From positions 1 through 64,000 of the forward strand of contig JAUIBL010000005.1 in assembly GCA_030428355.1 (NCBI GenBank): DNA of 64,000 nucleotides, given 5' to 3'. Made by a program: the position numbers and the translations under genes. The number at the start of each line of letters is the position of its first letter. Position 1 is the first letter of the stretch. The stretch is from Alphaproteobacteria bacterium. GTDB lineage: Bacteria; Pseudomonadota; Alphaproteobacteria; Rhodobacterales; Rhodobacteraceae. The notes below the pieces were generated by a model that did not search any database, had not been told where the DNA came from, and saw nothing but the letters and a program-made list of their open reading frames with translations. Shown piece after piece: positions 51,715 through 60,373 of the stretch.

Positions 51715-53148
51715 TCAGGCGGTCGGGGTGAAATCCGAAAACCCGAACATCATGTAGTCGCGCGGATAGGCGTCCCGGCACAACTGATCCAGTGACCCAT
51801 CGTGGACCTGGCTCAGACGCTGTGCATGGGCATCCGGGGTGGTGTCCCACGGCGGAGTGTCTGCGATCCCAAGCCTGTCGGCCATTTGCGCCAATGCATC
51901 CGGCAGATCGTCTTCGTGGACAAGTCTGTCAGGCAGACAGAATTCCGCCATCCCTTGCAGGCAGGTTGTCTGGCTGGCCCAATGGGCGTCGACCCGGATG
52001 CTGGTCTGGCCGTTCAGATTGGCGCGAAGGAACCCGAGAAAGGCCGTAAAGGCGCGTTTGTGCGCCGTCAGATCATATCCGGGATCGTTCGGGTCGTCCG
52101 GCAGATCAAGGCCATGCGCCCGAACAAGCTGCTGCCGGATCTTGGCGAAACTTCCCGGCCCGGTGTTCAGGATCTTGTCGCAGAAGGCGGAATGAGCGCG
52201 GACAAGAGGGTGGCGCAGTACAGTAAAGCGCTGATGTCCCGGAGTGTTCTGCAACCACGCGCGCAGGCTTTTCTGATTGAAATTCGTGATCAAATCGGTG
52301 CCTGCACCGTCAAGTGCCGACATCCACCGGGTCACCTGTTCTTCTGGTCCTGATCTGATCGGCAGGTACAGCAGAGGATGGCGCGCGCAGGCCACATAGC
52401 TTGGCACAACCGGCCCACGCCGTGGTTCGAAATTCGGCGTCCGCGTCAGGTCGAACCGGTCCAGTGCCCGCAAGGCCACTTCCATCTGGCTGTAATTTGC
52501 GACCTTGTCGGACAGCGGTTGGGGATTCTGCGGCTTCAGATTGGCTTGAAACAAATCCGGATCGGCCTTTGCCCCAAGGAAGTGCGCAAGGCCGCTCAGG
52601 ACTTCGCTGTCGTGCAGATCGTCATACCCGATGTAAAAGGCGCTTTGCCCGGTCACCTGCAGCGCGCGCATGATCTCGAGCTGAAACGCTTGTGTTTGCC
52701 CAAGATGACGTTCGAATTCGTGCAGATCGAAATGCGCCTGCGCCTCTTTGCGGTTCTTTACGTTGGTCAGTTTCCACTGGTCTGTCGCCCGCGCGATCTT
52801 GAGGCTGATATAGCTGTCGAGCGGATTGCGCGTCAGGATGATCTTGGCGCAGCGCGGGTCCGACAGGATCGGAGCAAGCACCCGCGGATCATGGTCGTGG
52901 AAATACCGGAACCCGCCCAACCCGTCGGTCTTGTCACGGATCACGCGCAGCAGGCGGTCTGGATTGTCTTCGCGCTGGCGATGGGTGATGCCAAGGATGT
53001 CATCCCGGTTCGGGTAACCGATGAAATTGGGATTGAACGCCTAGCCGTGACAGGTCACGCCATTGATCTGGTTCAGGTAATCTTCAAGCAGGTTCGACCC
53101 TGTCCGCATCTCGGCGAAAACCACAAACAGATCGAACGAACCGGCCAC
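51715..53148 (-). pseudogene. Two-part sulfotransferase gene interrupted by TAG at codon 36
   Basis: Reading leftward from a GTG at 53148, three bases after the GT14 stop, the frame encodes AEMRTGSNLLEDYL (12-25) and reaches a TAG at 53041-53043 (codon 36) after VTCHG. It resumes in the same frame with AFNPNFIGYPNRDDIL and stays open for 441 more codons. Stf0-like sulfotransferases have Glu at the stop position (GEAFNP-type motif), so a single GAG-to-TAG change is likely. The remainder has 3'-phosphate-binding TRNPLDSYISL (106-116) and a second sulfotransferase half with LPIRSGPEEQ (262-271) and RHPLVRAHSAF (312-322). Without readthrough, translation could restart only after the first PAPS loop, for example at a GTG at 52944. 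Confidence 0.8.
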
Positions 53149-53151
53149 GCG

Positions 53152-54858
53152 TTATTTCTTCACAAGATAGGGACGGGGACGCGGTGCGTTCATCGCGGGC
53201 CCCTGTGCGATCGGATCGGCAGGGAAATCACCCATCAGATAGGGATGCATCCCCTGGTTCTTGAGGTTCTGCAGGAACTGCCCAAATCCGGTGAGGTCCA
53301 CCATCTTGGGCGCCTCTGTCAGGCGGCGGTGCGGTTGCGTGCCGATCTCGTCGACGATCACCTGAATCGCTTCCATCGGGCTTTCGATGAATTCCGCCAT
53401 CGTCCAGATGCGACGACGGCATTTGGAATAGGGCGACCGCAGCGCGTCCAGCATCTCGGTCTCGATCTTCTGCAACTGCGCCGCCTCGCGCCGCAATTCG
53501 GCAAAGCTGCGGTTCGATTGGAACAGCGGGATCGCCCAGGCCCCCGAGATGACCGACACCTGCGCGTTGGGATCCTTGGCGATGTCCCAGATCACATGCC
53601 GCGTGCTGCTTGGCCCAAGCTGGAAACACTGGCGTTCGCCGCGCGTGTTCCACAACAGGTTGGTCAGGAACATCTTGGTGTCATAGTCGCGCAAAGTCGC
53701 GTTGTCGGAAAGCGCACCGTTCATCACGGTTTGCCCGTCGGCAAAATGCGCCCGATCCGGTGCAAAGAGATGCCCATGCACCCGCGCACCCGTCACCTGC
53801 GCCAGCCACGGTTCGAAATCGCTGAAAAGCTCTGTGAATCCTTGGAACACCGAATATTTGGCTGCCGTAACGCCGTTCTCCCAATCCTCGTTCGGAAAAC
53901 GGCTTTGCATGTAAAGCCCCGGCCGCCCGCGTGTCCGCCGATCCACCGCCTTGGCAAAAATGCGGTCGATCTTGCCGGGGTTGGGTTCCTGCAGGCTCAA
54001 TTCTCCCGGCTTGGGGCTCAGGAACGTCTCGTACAGTCGATCCGCATTGTGCCAGATCTTGCGCGCGACAAAACAGTCCGACCGGCGCAGCAATTGCAGG
54101 TGGTCGTCGTAAAAGATGTGCGGCTTGCCCTGGAAGTCGAACTTTGAAAGGGTCAGCGACCGGCTGACGATATTCGTTGAATAAAGCCGCGCGAGTGTCT
54201 GGAAATAGCTTTCATCCGGAATCCACACGTGGCGGAAATACCGATCATAGACCTTGCGCTTGGGGTCTTCGAGGATCGACGCCAGCGTCTGCCGCGTCAG
54301 GCACCACCACTGGCTGCCCATATGCGGTGTCAGACCGTCGGGGATCTTGCGCTTGTAGCCGATCTTTCGCTGCAATTCGACGAAGCGGTCGAACAGATAC
54401 CGGTTGCGCCGCCACGAAAACGGGAAGCGCATGGTAAAGCGTTCCTCGTCCAGCCCGCCCACTGTCCAGGGCACATCCGCCGTTGTCGCGCTTTCGATGT
54501 GATCGGTGCGCGGGCGCGCCTTGAGGTAATCGATCAGTTCCTGAACCGGGCGCAATGGCAGGCATGACCCGGATGTGAGGTAGACATGGCTCACCTCTTC
54601 GAACTCGGCCAGCATCAACTCGCTGGCGTCCTGACTGGCAGCCACCAGACCCCACGTGCCCCAGTCGCAGCGATGCCTGCGCGAAAAGCGGATCAGGGGA
54701 TCATCGCTCAGCCGTTCGGTGAAGATCTTGTAGCGCTTTGCCGACACCACCTGATCCACATGGATCACCACCGGGCATCCCGCCTTGGTCCAGTGACGGG
54801 CCACCTGCTCGGCCCGGTGCAGCGCAGTATGCGCCAGCATGACGATCCCGATGCTCAT
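53152..54858 (-). CDS. GT14-type glycosyltransferase with a distinct C-terminal module
   Basis: A 568-aa protein. The N-terminal half is a GT14 catalytic domain: HVD (33-35), YLTSGSCLPLRP (93-104), GSQWWCLTR (181-189) and WIPDESYFQTL (212-222), aligning almost residue for residue with the transferase at 31675-33252. The C-terminal ~270 residues (from about QSRFPNEDWENGVTA) differ from that paralogue; I recall related Rhodobacteraceae proteins labelled DUF5927/5928 but cannot verify it. It overlaps the upstream GT2 gene by four bases and is followed 3 bases later by the interrupted sulfotransferase, so glycan transfer and sulfation were coupled. Confidence 0.85.
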   Translation of the reverse strand: MSIGIVMLAHTALHRAEQVARHWTKAGCPVVIHVDQVVSAKRYKIFTERLSDDPLIRFSRRHRCDWGTWGLVAASQDASELMLAEFEEVSHVYLTSGSCLPLRPVQELIDYLKARPRTDHIESATTADVPWTVGGLDEERFTMRFPFSWRRNRYLFDRFVELQRKIGYKRKIPDGLTPHMGSQWWCLTRQTLASILEDPKRKVYDRYFRHVWIPDESYFQTLARLYSTNIVSRSLTLSKFDFQGKPHIFYDDHLQLLRRSDCFVARKIWHNADRLYETFLSPKPGELSLQEPNPGKIDRIFAKAVDRRTRGRPGLYMQSRFPNEDWENGVTAAKYSVFQGFTELFSDFEPWLAQVTGARVHGHLFAPDRAHFADGQTVMNGALSDNATLRDYDTKMFLTNLLWNTRGERQCFQLGPSSTRHVIWDIAKDPNAQVSVISGAWAIPLFQSNRSFAELRREAAQLQKIETEMLDALRSPYSKCRRRIWTMAEFIESPMEAIQVIVDEIGTQPHRRLTEAPKMVDLTGFGQFLQNLKNQGMHPYLMGDFPADPIAQGPAMNAPRPRPYLVKK

Positions 54859-55865
54859 GCCCAGTTGCCCATCGACATGAGGCCCAAAATCTCAAGCTGT
54901 CGCCAGTTGATGTATTTCTCGGACCACTTGCACCACAGTTCGGGATTGTCCTGCAGCGCGTTGGCGTAGGCGACATATTCCAGGCTGCCCGCGTAATGTT
55001 CGCGGCGCTTCAGTTCTTCCATCGCTTTTTCGTTGAACGTGCTCAGGAATTTGGTGTGAAGCAGAACCCCCGATGCTTTTTCCCCACCCCATTCGTCGTA
55101 CACCTTGTTCAGACCACGCGGCAAGAGCATGTGGGTCGAGCTGGCGTAGGCATAGCGATGGTGCCATTTCACCAAAGGGATCTTGTTCAGAGCGGGTGCC
55201 GCCTCGGGGCGATCCGCAAAGAACACACGCGCTCGCGGCCCACCCTGAATCCAAAGGTTGCCCAGAAGGTGATTGCGCTTCAGCGTGTAATTCCCGGAAT
55301 CGAACCACGACGCAATTTCAAGCGGGTTCTGTCCCGCCTGATAAGGCACAGCGTCGATCCGCCCTTTTGGGTACATATCCAGCAGCATCGCGCTGAAGGA
55401 CCGGATCGAAGAGGCATCCAACCAGTCCGTCAGCGCGGGCAGAGGCCGCGAGTCGCAGAACGGATAGACGAAGAATTCGTCAGGATCGACAGTCAGGCAC
55501 CAGTGATCATGGCCGTAGCGCCGCAGTAGCCAATTGATCCAGTCCATGCCGAACCGCGACCGCTTGTAGCTTTTGCGGCTGTGCCAGACAGACACGTCCG
55601 GTTGCTGTGCCAGCAATTCGGCCGTGCCATCGGTGCTGTCATTGTCGACGAAAAAGAAGTGAGAGATCCCCATCTGGCGGTAATACTTGAGGAAATAGGG
55701 AAGGCGCACGCCTTCGTTGCGGACCGTGCAGAACAGCAGAATGTCGGTTTTCCGGATCAGGTCAGTGCGATTGGATACAGGTTTCAGTTCGCGGCGTTTG
55801 AGAAACGCGCGAAATCTCCAGCGTTTGCGCTGGAGCCTCAAACCGTATCTTTGAACAACTCCCAA
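54855..55865 (-). CDS. Glycosyltransferase family 2-like (Glyco_tranf_2_4 type)
   Basis: A 336-aa glycosyltransferase of the GT2/GT92-like group. The nucleotide-sugar region shows TVRNEGVRLPYFLKYYRQMG, FVDNDSTDGT and the metal-binding VDPDEFFVYP. A histidine-rich C-terminal part (KWHHRYAYASSTHMLLPRG) is common in this branch. The frame opens just after a TGA, and its first ATG is codon 65, so translation must begin at a TTG (55865 or 55841). This is unusual and leaves the exact N-terminus uncertain. It is coupled to the GT14 gene downstream. Confidence 0.85.
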   Translation of the reverse strand: MGVVQRYGLRLQRKRWRFRAFLKRRELKPVSNRTDLIRKTDILLFCTVRNEGVRLPYFLKYYRQMGISHFFFVDNDSTDGTAELLAQQPDVSVWHSRKSYKRSRFGMDWINWLLRRYGHDHWCLTVDPDEFFVYPFCDSRPLPALTDWLDASSIRSFSAMLLDMYPKGRIDAVPYQAGQNPLEIASWFDSGNYTLKRNHLLGNLWIQGGPRARVFFADRPEAAPALNKIPLVKWHHRYAYASSTHMLLPRGLNKVYDEWGGEKASGVLLHTKFLSTFNEKAMEELKRREHYAGSLEYVAYANALQDNPELWCKWSEKYINWRQLEILGLMSMGNWA

Positions 55866-55908
55866 GAGTCAGCTGCCTGTAATTGTGGTCGCAAACCACA
55901 CGCGAGTA

Positions 55909-57132
55909 TCAAAGCGCGGTAAATAGTCGGTTGAAGTGTTCCTGCCAAGTCGGGCTCTCTAAAGACATAACCCTGTACCTTTTACCGCTTCGATCCCGAC
56001 GTCTTTGCGCCAGTTTTTGGATTTCTTGTCGCCAAGGGTAGCAATCCGAGACATCTGCGTAAATAGGCGTGTTCCCCAGAACTTCGCGAAACACCGGCAA
56101 AGGGTTGCAAATGAGCGGCACATCAAGGTGCGCGGCCTCCAGGGCCGGGTATCCGAACCCTTCGGCGTGGCTGGGGAACAGCAATCCGTTGCTCTGCTCG
56201 AGCAGACCCCACATCGCCTGATCGGACAGGTTTGCTAGTTCGTGAACATGCGCAGGTTTCCGGTCCAGCCGCGCAAAGACGTCTTCGTTCATCCATCCGC
56301 GCCGGCCGCACAGAATAAGCTGCGGAGCATCGTCACCGGTGAACCCGTCCCAAATGTCCAGCAGAAATCCGATATTCTTGCGTGGCTCGAGTGTGCCGAT
56401 TGCCATGAAATAGGGTTTGCCTGTCCACGGTCCCAAAGGCGGCGGGTCAACGCGCATATCGGGAAGTCCGGGCACAAGAACGTGGATGCGGTCGGCGGTC
56501 AGGACGTCAGCATGGCGCAGGATGTGTGTCTTGGTGTCGTGCGAATTGCACAAAACCAGATCGGCGCAGCGATCAACCCGGTCAAAGAACGCCTTGAACG
56601 CCTGACGGGATTTCGGGGTCTGAAACTCGGGCCGGTCGATCGGGATCGTGTCATGCAGGTATATTGCGATCCGCACGCCTTTGCAGGTGGTCAGCGCGTG
56701 AATGACACGGTCGTTTAACTGGCTTTGACCCACATTGAGATAGAGTGTCCCGGTGGGCAGATGCCGTGCAAGCATCCGCGTCAATCGCGACGGAACGGAC
56801 CTGTCCAGCGCGATCCTGCGCAACCCGCTTTCGGTTGCAGCCCGCGCCTTTTCCGTCGTTCGCGACAGCATCGACCAGAGGTCGGACCCTGTCCAGATCG
56901 GCTGATCGCAATGGGCGACAAGCCGCGTGCACCCGTCCTTGTCGAGCAACAGGAAACCCATCCGTGTTCGCACAAGGCCGAACAGGGGGGCGGGATCGTT
57001 GATCAGGGCGTCGATATAGGCGCGTTCGATCCGGTCTATGCCAGTCGGGCGCAACCCGGCACGGCGCACGGTCCGGGTCACGTCCAGAAGATGCGCTGCC
57101 GCCGGGCTATGACGCATCGGATGCACCTGCAT
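55909..57132 (-). CDS. Glycosyltransferase family 4 (GT-B)
   Basis: A 407-aa GT-B fold transferase. The donor-binding region reads PYFMAIGTLEPRKNIGFLLD and ends with the EX7E motif in SHAEGFGYPALEAAHLDVPL, typical of GT4 mannosyl/glucosyltransferases. The N-terminal acceptor domain is less conserved (TGIDRIERAYIDAL). The start may be 57132 or an ATG five codons downstream. It lies between galU and the GT2-like gene on the same strand and belongs to the glycan cluster; sugar specificity is unknown. Confidence 0.9.
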   Translation of the reverse strand: MQVHPMRHSPAAAHLLDVTRTVRRAGLRPTGIDRIERAYIDALINDPAPLFGLVRTRMGFLLLDKDGCTRLVAHCDQPIWTGSDLWSMLSRTTEKARAATESGLRRIALDRSVPSRLTRMLARHLPTGTLYLNVGQSQLNDRVIHALTTCKGVRIAIYLHDTIPIDRPEFQTPKSRQAFKAFFDRVDRCADLVLCNSHDTKTHILRHADVLTADRIHVLVPGLPDMRVDPPPLGPWTGKPYFMAIGTLEPRKNIGFLLDIWDGFTGDDAPQLILCGRRGWMNEDVFARLDRKPAHVHELANLSDQAMWGLLEQSNGLLFPSHAEGFGYPALEAAHLDVPLICNPLPVFREVLGNTPIYADVSDCYPWRQEIQKLAQRRRDRSGKRYRVMSLESPTWQEHFNRLFTAL

Positions 57133-57199
57133 GTGCGGCGCAGCAGCCTGCGTCCTGTTCTATTTTATGACGGCCCGGCATCTCGAAGGGCCGTGTGGA

Positions 57200-58090
57200 T
57201 CATTCGGCTGCGTTTTCGATCTGCATCACGGAATCAAGGAACCGGCGCAGGTCATCCTTGAGGTCGTCGCGCGCAAGGCCGAAGGCAACGGTGGCCTGCA
57301 GGAAACCGGCTTTTGATCCGCAGTCGAAACGCTGACCCCGGAAGCGGTAGCCATAGACGCCCGTGTTGTCGATTTCCTGCGCGATGGCATCCGTCAACTG
57401 AATCTCGCCACCAGCGCCTGTCTTGAGTTTGTTGAGGTTCTTGAGAACAGCCGGATCAAGAATGTAGCGACCGATCACGGCAAGGTTGGACGGGGCCTCT
57501 TCGACCTTGGGCTTTTCGACCATGTTCTTGACCGACACCATCGCACCCATGTCTTCCTTCACGTCAAGGATACCGTAGCTCGAGGTTTTTTCCCGCGGCA
57601 CTTCCATCGCCGCCACCATGTTGCCGCCGGTTTCCTCGTAGGCTTCGACCATTTGCTGAAGACAGGGCTTTTCCGCCGAAATCACGTCATCCGGAAGCAT
57701 CACGGCAAAGGGTTCATCGCCGATCAGACGCCGGGCGCACCAGACGGCGTGTCCCAGACCAAGGGCTTTGTGCTGGCGCATATAGGCAATCGCGCCGCTT
57801 TCCATATTGGTCGCCTTGAGGTCTTCGAGAATGTCGAGCTCGCCTTTCTTGCGCAGCTCGCGCTCCAGAATGGGCGACTCGTCGAAATAGTCTTCAAGCG
57901 CGCTTTTCCCGCGCGACGTGATGAAAAGGAATTCCTTGATGCCCGCGGCGCGTGCTTCGTCGATGGCGTATTGCACCAGCGGACGGTCCACCAATGTCAT
58001 GATTTCCTTGGGCACGGATTTCGTGGCCGGAAGAAAGCGTGTGCCAAGCCCAGCGACCGGGAAAACGGCTTTGGTTACTTTTCTACGCAT
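57200..58090 (-). CDS. galU: UTP-glucose-1-phosphate uridylyltransferase
   Basis: Makes UDP-glucose, the precursor for many polysaccharides and for UDP-galactose and UDP-glucuronate. The 296-aa protein has the nucleotidyltransferase signature GLGTRFLPATKSVPKEI near the N-terminus, followed by VDRPLVQYAIDEA and, further on, FAVMLPDDVI and VEKPKVEEAPSNLAVIGRYI. It lies inside the glycan cluster, 67 bases upstream of the GT4 gene, in line with a role in supplying the sugar donor. The 107 bases before it probably contain a promoter. Confidence 0.97.
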   Translation of the reverse strand: MRRKVTKAVFPVAGLGTRFLPATKSVPKEIMTLVDRPLVQYAIDEARAAGIKEFLFITSRGKSALEDYFDESPILERELRKKGELDILEDLKATNMESGAIAYMRQHKALGLGHAVWCARRLIGDEPFAVMLPDDVISAEKPCLQQMVEAYEETGGNMVAAMEVPREKTSSYGILDVKEDMGAMVSVKNMVEKPKVEEAPSNLAVIGRYILDPAVLKNLNKLKTGAGGEIQLTDAIAQEIDNTGVYGYRFRGQRFDCGSKAGFLQATVAFGLARDDLKDDLRRFLDSVMQIENAAE

Positions 58091-58197
58091 GGTGCTGCTC
58101 CTTGGTATCGCGTCTTACTGCGCGTCGATCGTTACACTTCAAGCACGCACAGAAGTGTACGGCTTTCGCGACGAAATAATAAGGACTTTTGGCGAAT

Positions 58198-59442
58198 TTA
58201 TGTCTTAACCTCCAAAAGATAAGGATTCTTTGATCGAATTCCGGCCAGACGGGCAAGCGTCTGGTCGATGCGGTTCTGCCGCGTGCTTGCCCGGAACAGG
58301 GGCTCGCTTCGGTCTTCGCGTCCGAAAATTCCCCCGATATGCAGCCAATATCCTTCATCGGTAAAGACAACCCGGTGATAGCGCGCATCGGGGCGATACT
58401 CGAAAACCGTCACACGGTGCCCTTGCGCGACCAGCGCCCTCGCTTCGGCGTGACTGCGTGCTTTGGACCGCCCGGTCGCCACAAGATAGAGGTCCTGCGC
58501 GTGCGGTATGCTCTTTGCGATCACCGGCTTTTCGCCGGTTGCCCAAAGGCGCGCAGGAGCAGCGCGTCGCGTCTGCCCGCTTTTGTAACCTGCGGTCAGG
58601 TCGCGGATCAGATGCGCGGCGCGGTCGGGCGGCAGGCCACCGCCCTGCATGTGCCGCAAAATCCAGCGCCGTCGCCCAGTCAGAAAAGCCTCGCGTGCGG
58701 AGTCTCGCATCTCGGACGCGCAGTGTTTGCCATGAAACACGGCTGCGGACGCTGCGATCTCGAAGACGTCCTGTGGTGTTCTGTCCGAGCCGCGAAAACG
58801 GCTTGGACCGCTGGCGTGGTGAACCACGGCTTTGGGGACAAACAAAGTTGTGCCGCCTGACCGGGACACCCGGTAGGTGAGATCGGTCTCGTCGAGATAA
58901 AAGGCGAAGCGTTCATCGAAACCGCCATGCTGTTGAACGATGGCGCGCCGCAGTGCCATGTTCGTGCCGTGCAGACGGGGATGACGATCCAGCGTCGACG
59001 TCAGAACGACCGGAGCCTCTTCACCCATATGAACCTCGTGACTCTGTCCCGTCGCATCGACCAGAGCCGCGCCATGCTGGACGCTGATGCCATTGCGGCC
59101 CAGCGTGGTGCCTCCGGCCTGTGCGACGTCGGGGTCAGCGAATCCTTCGGCCAGATGGTGCAGCCAAGTTGGTTCAGGTATCGCATCGTCATCGATGAAA
59201 GCGACAACATCGCCCGACGCGGCGTCGACCCCAAGATTGCGCGACGCCGAAATATTGGGCTGATCAAAGCCAATCACCCGCACCGTCGCAAACTCTTTCG
59301 CCACGCCGACACCCTTGGGGCAGGCCACAACCACGGTTTCGAAGCGGTCGTAATCAAGCTGGGCAATGGCCATGAGGCACCGCCTCAACCAGTCCGGCCG
59401 GTGCCGGCTGACGACAATGACACTGATGGTCGGCGTCGCCAT
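58198..59442 (-). CDS. Glycosyltransferase family 2
   Basis: A 414-aa GT-A transferase. The N-terminal domain has ISVIVVSRHRPDWLRRCLMA, ISASRNLGVDAASGDVVAFI and the metal-binding DDD of FIDDDAIPEPTW. The rest of the GT2 fold runs to about residue 250. The C-terminal ~150 residues form an extra module (HAQDLYLVATGRSKARSHAE) that could be a second domain. It begins 8 bases after cysQ, suggesting cotranscription with PAP removal. The sugar is unknown. Confidence 0.9.
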   Translation of the reverse strand: MATPTISVIVVSRHRPDWLRRCLMAIAQLDYDRFETVVVACPKGVGVAKEFATVRVIGFDQPNISASRNLGVDAASGDVVAFIDDDAIPEPTWLHHLAEGFADPDVAQAGGTTLGRNGISVQHGAALVDATGQSHEVHMGEEAPVVLTSTLDRHPRLHGTNMALRRAIVQQHGGFDERFAFYLDETDLTYRVSRSGGTTLFVPKAVVHHASGPSRFRGSDRTPQDVFEIAASAAVFHGKHCASEMRDSAREAFLTGRRRWILRHMQGGGLPPDRAAHLIRDLTAGYKSGQTRRAAPARLWATGEKPVIAKSIPHAQDLYLVATGRSKARSHAEARALVAQGHRVTVFEYRPDARYHRVVFTDEGYWLHIGGIFGREDRSEPLFRASTRQNRIDQTLARLAGIRSKNPYLLEVKT

Positions 59443-59450
59443 GACGCCGT

Positions 59451-60248
59451 TCAGACGGGCAAGAGGTCGATGCCCGGTGCCGTCGCCACGAAGAACGGGT
59501 TGGCAAAGCCCGGCTTGCCATAGGTCAGCGGCTGCAAGTCATCGAGGCGCAAGACGCGCCCGCCTGCGCCGGTCAGCACCGCATGTCCCGCGGCGGTGTC
59601 CCACTCCATTGTGCGGCCCAGACGCGGGTAGAAATCCGCCTCGCCCGTTGCGACCAGGCAGAACTTCAAGGAAGACCCCGCGCTCTTGCTGTCCTTGACC
59701 GAATAACGGTTGATGTAATCGTCGGTCGCCTGATCGCGGTGCGATTTCGAAGCCACCACCATGAGACCATCGGTATCCGGCTTTGAGACATGGATGGGTG
59801 TGACGGCTCCGATCACGTTTTTGTCGAAACGGCCGGTTTCCTCGACACTGCGCCCACCTGCGTCCGTATAGAACAGCCGTCCCTTGGCCGGGGCATAGAC
59901 AATGCCCCGCGTCGGGACACCGTTCTCGACCAGAGCGATATTGACCGTGAAATCGCCGCGGCGATGAATGAACTCCTTGGTGCCGTCCAGAGGATCGACA
60001 ATCAGAAAATCCCGCACGTCCAGATCATGCGTGTCGGCCTGTTCCTCGGTGATGAGGGCGATGTCGGGGAATGCGGCACGCAGCCCGGCGGCGATCAGGG
60101 CGTCGGCAGCCTCGTCGGCGGCCGTGACCGGGCTTTCGTCGGATTTCGACCGCACCTCGAAATCATCGGCCTCGTAGATTGCCATGATCGTGTCACCGGC
60201 TTCAAGCGCAAGGCGACGCATCGTTTGCGTCAAAACTTCATAATCCAT
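59451..60248 (-). CDS. cysQ: 3'(2'),5'-bisphosphate nucleotidase CysQ
   Basis: Hydrolyses PAP, the by-product of PAPS-using sulfotransferases and of sulfate assimilation, to AMP. The 265-aa protein is an inositol-monophosphatase-superfamily enzyme with the metal motifs TEEQADTHD, VDPLDGTKEF and EWDTAAGHAVL. It sits at the head of the glycan operon with sulfotransferase genes in the same window. This gives a plausible reason for its location: keeping PAP low supports sulfation. The ATG at 60248 gives the standard N-terminus MDYEVLTQTM. Confidence 0.94.
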   Translation of the reverse strand: MDYEVLTQTMRRLALEAGDTIMAIYEADDFEVRSKSDESPVTAADEAADALIAAGLRAAFPDIALITEEQADTHDLDVRDFLIVDPLDGTKEFIHRRGDFTVNIALVENGVPTRGIVYAPAKGRLFYTDAGGRSVEETGRFDKNVIGAVTPIHVSKPDTDGLMVVASKSHRDQATDDYINRYSVKDSKSAGSSLKFCLVATGEADFYPRLGRTMEWDTAAGHAVLTGAGGRVLRLDDLQPLTYGKPGFANPFFVATAPGIDLLPV

Positions 60249-60373
60249 ACCCGTCGTCCTTACGTCGATTGATTTAAAACCGCGTCTCACTTATCATTCG
60301 CTTAATTAATGTCCGCAACAACAGTCAGGTGAATTGACGGAAAAACGCGGGCTGCGGCAGAGGCAGACAACAG

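Noticed and set aside
53041-53043. TAG as a pyrrolysine codon
   Set aside because: Pyrrolysine systems are not expected in this group, and the position corresponds to a conserved glutamate in related sulfotransferases; a GAG-to-TAG change explains it better.
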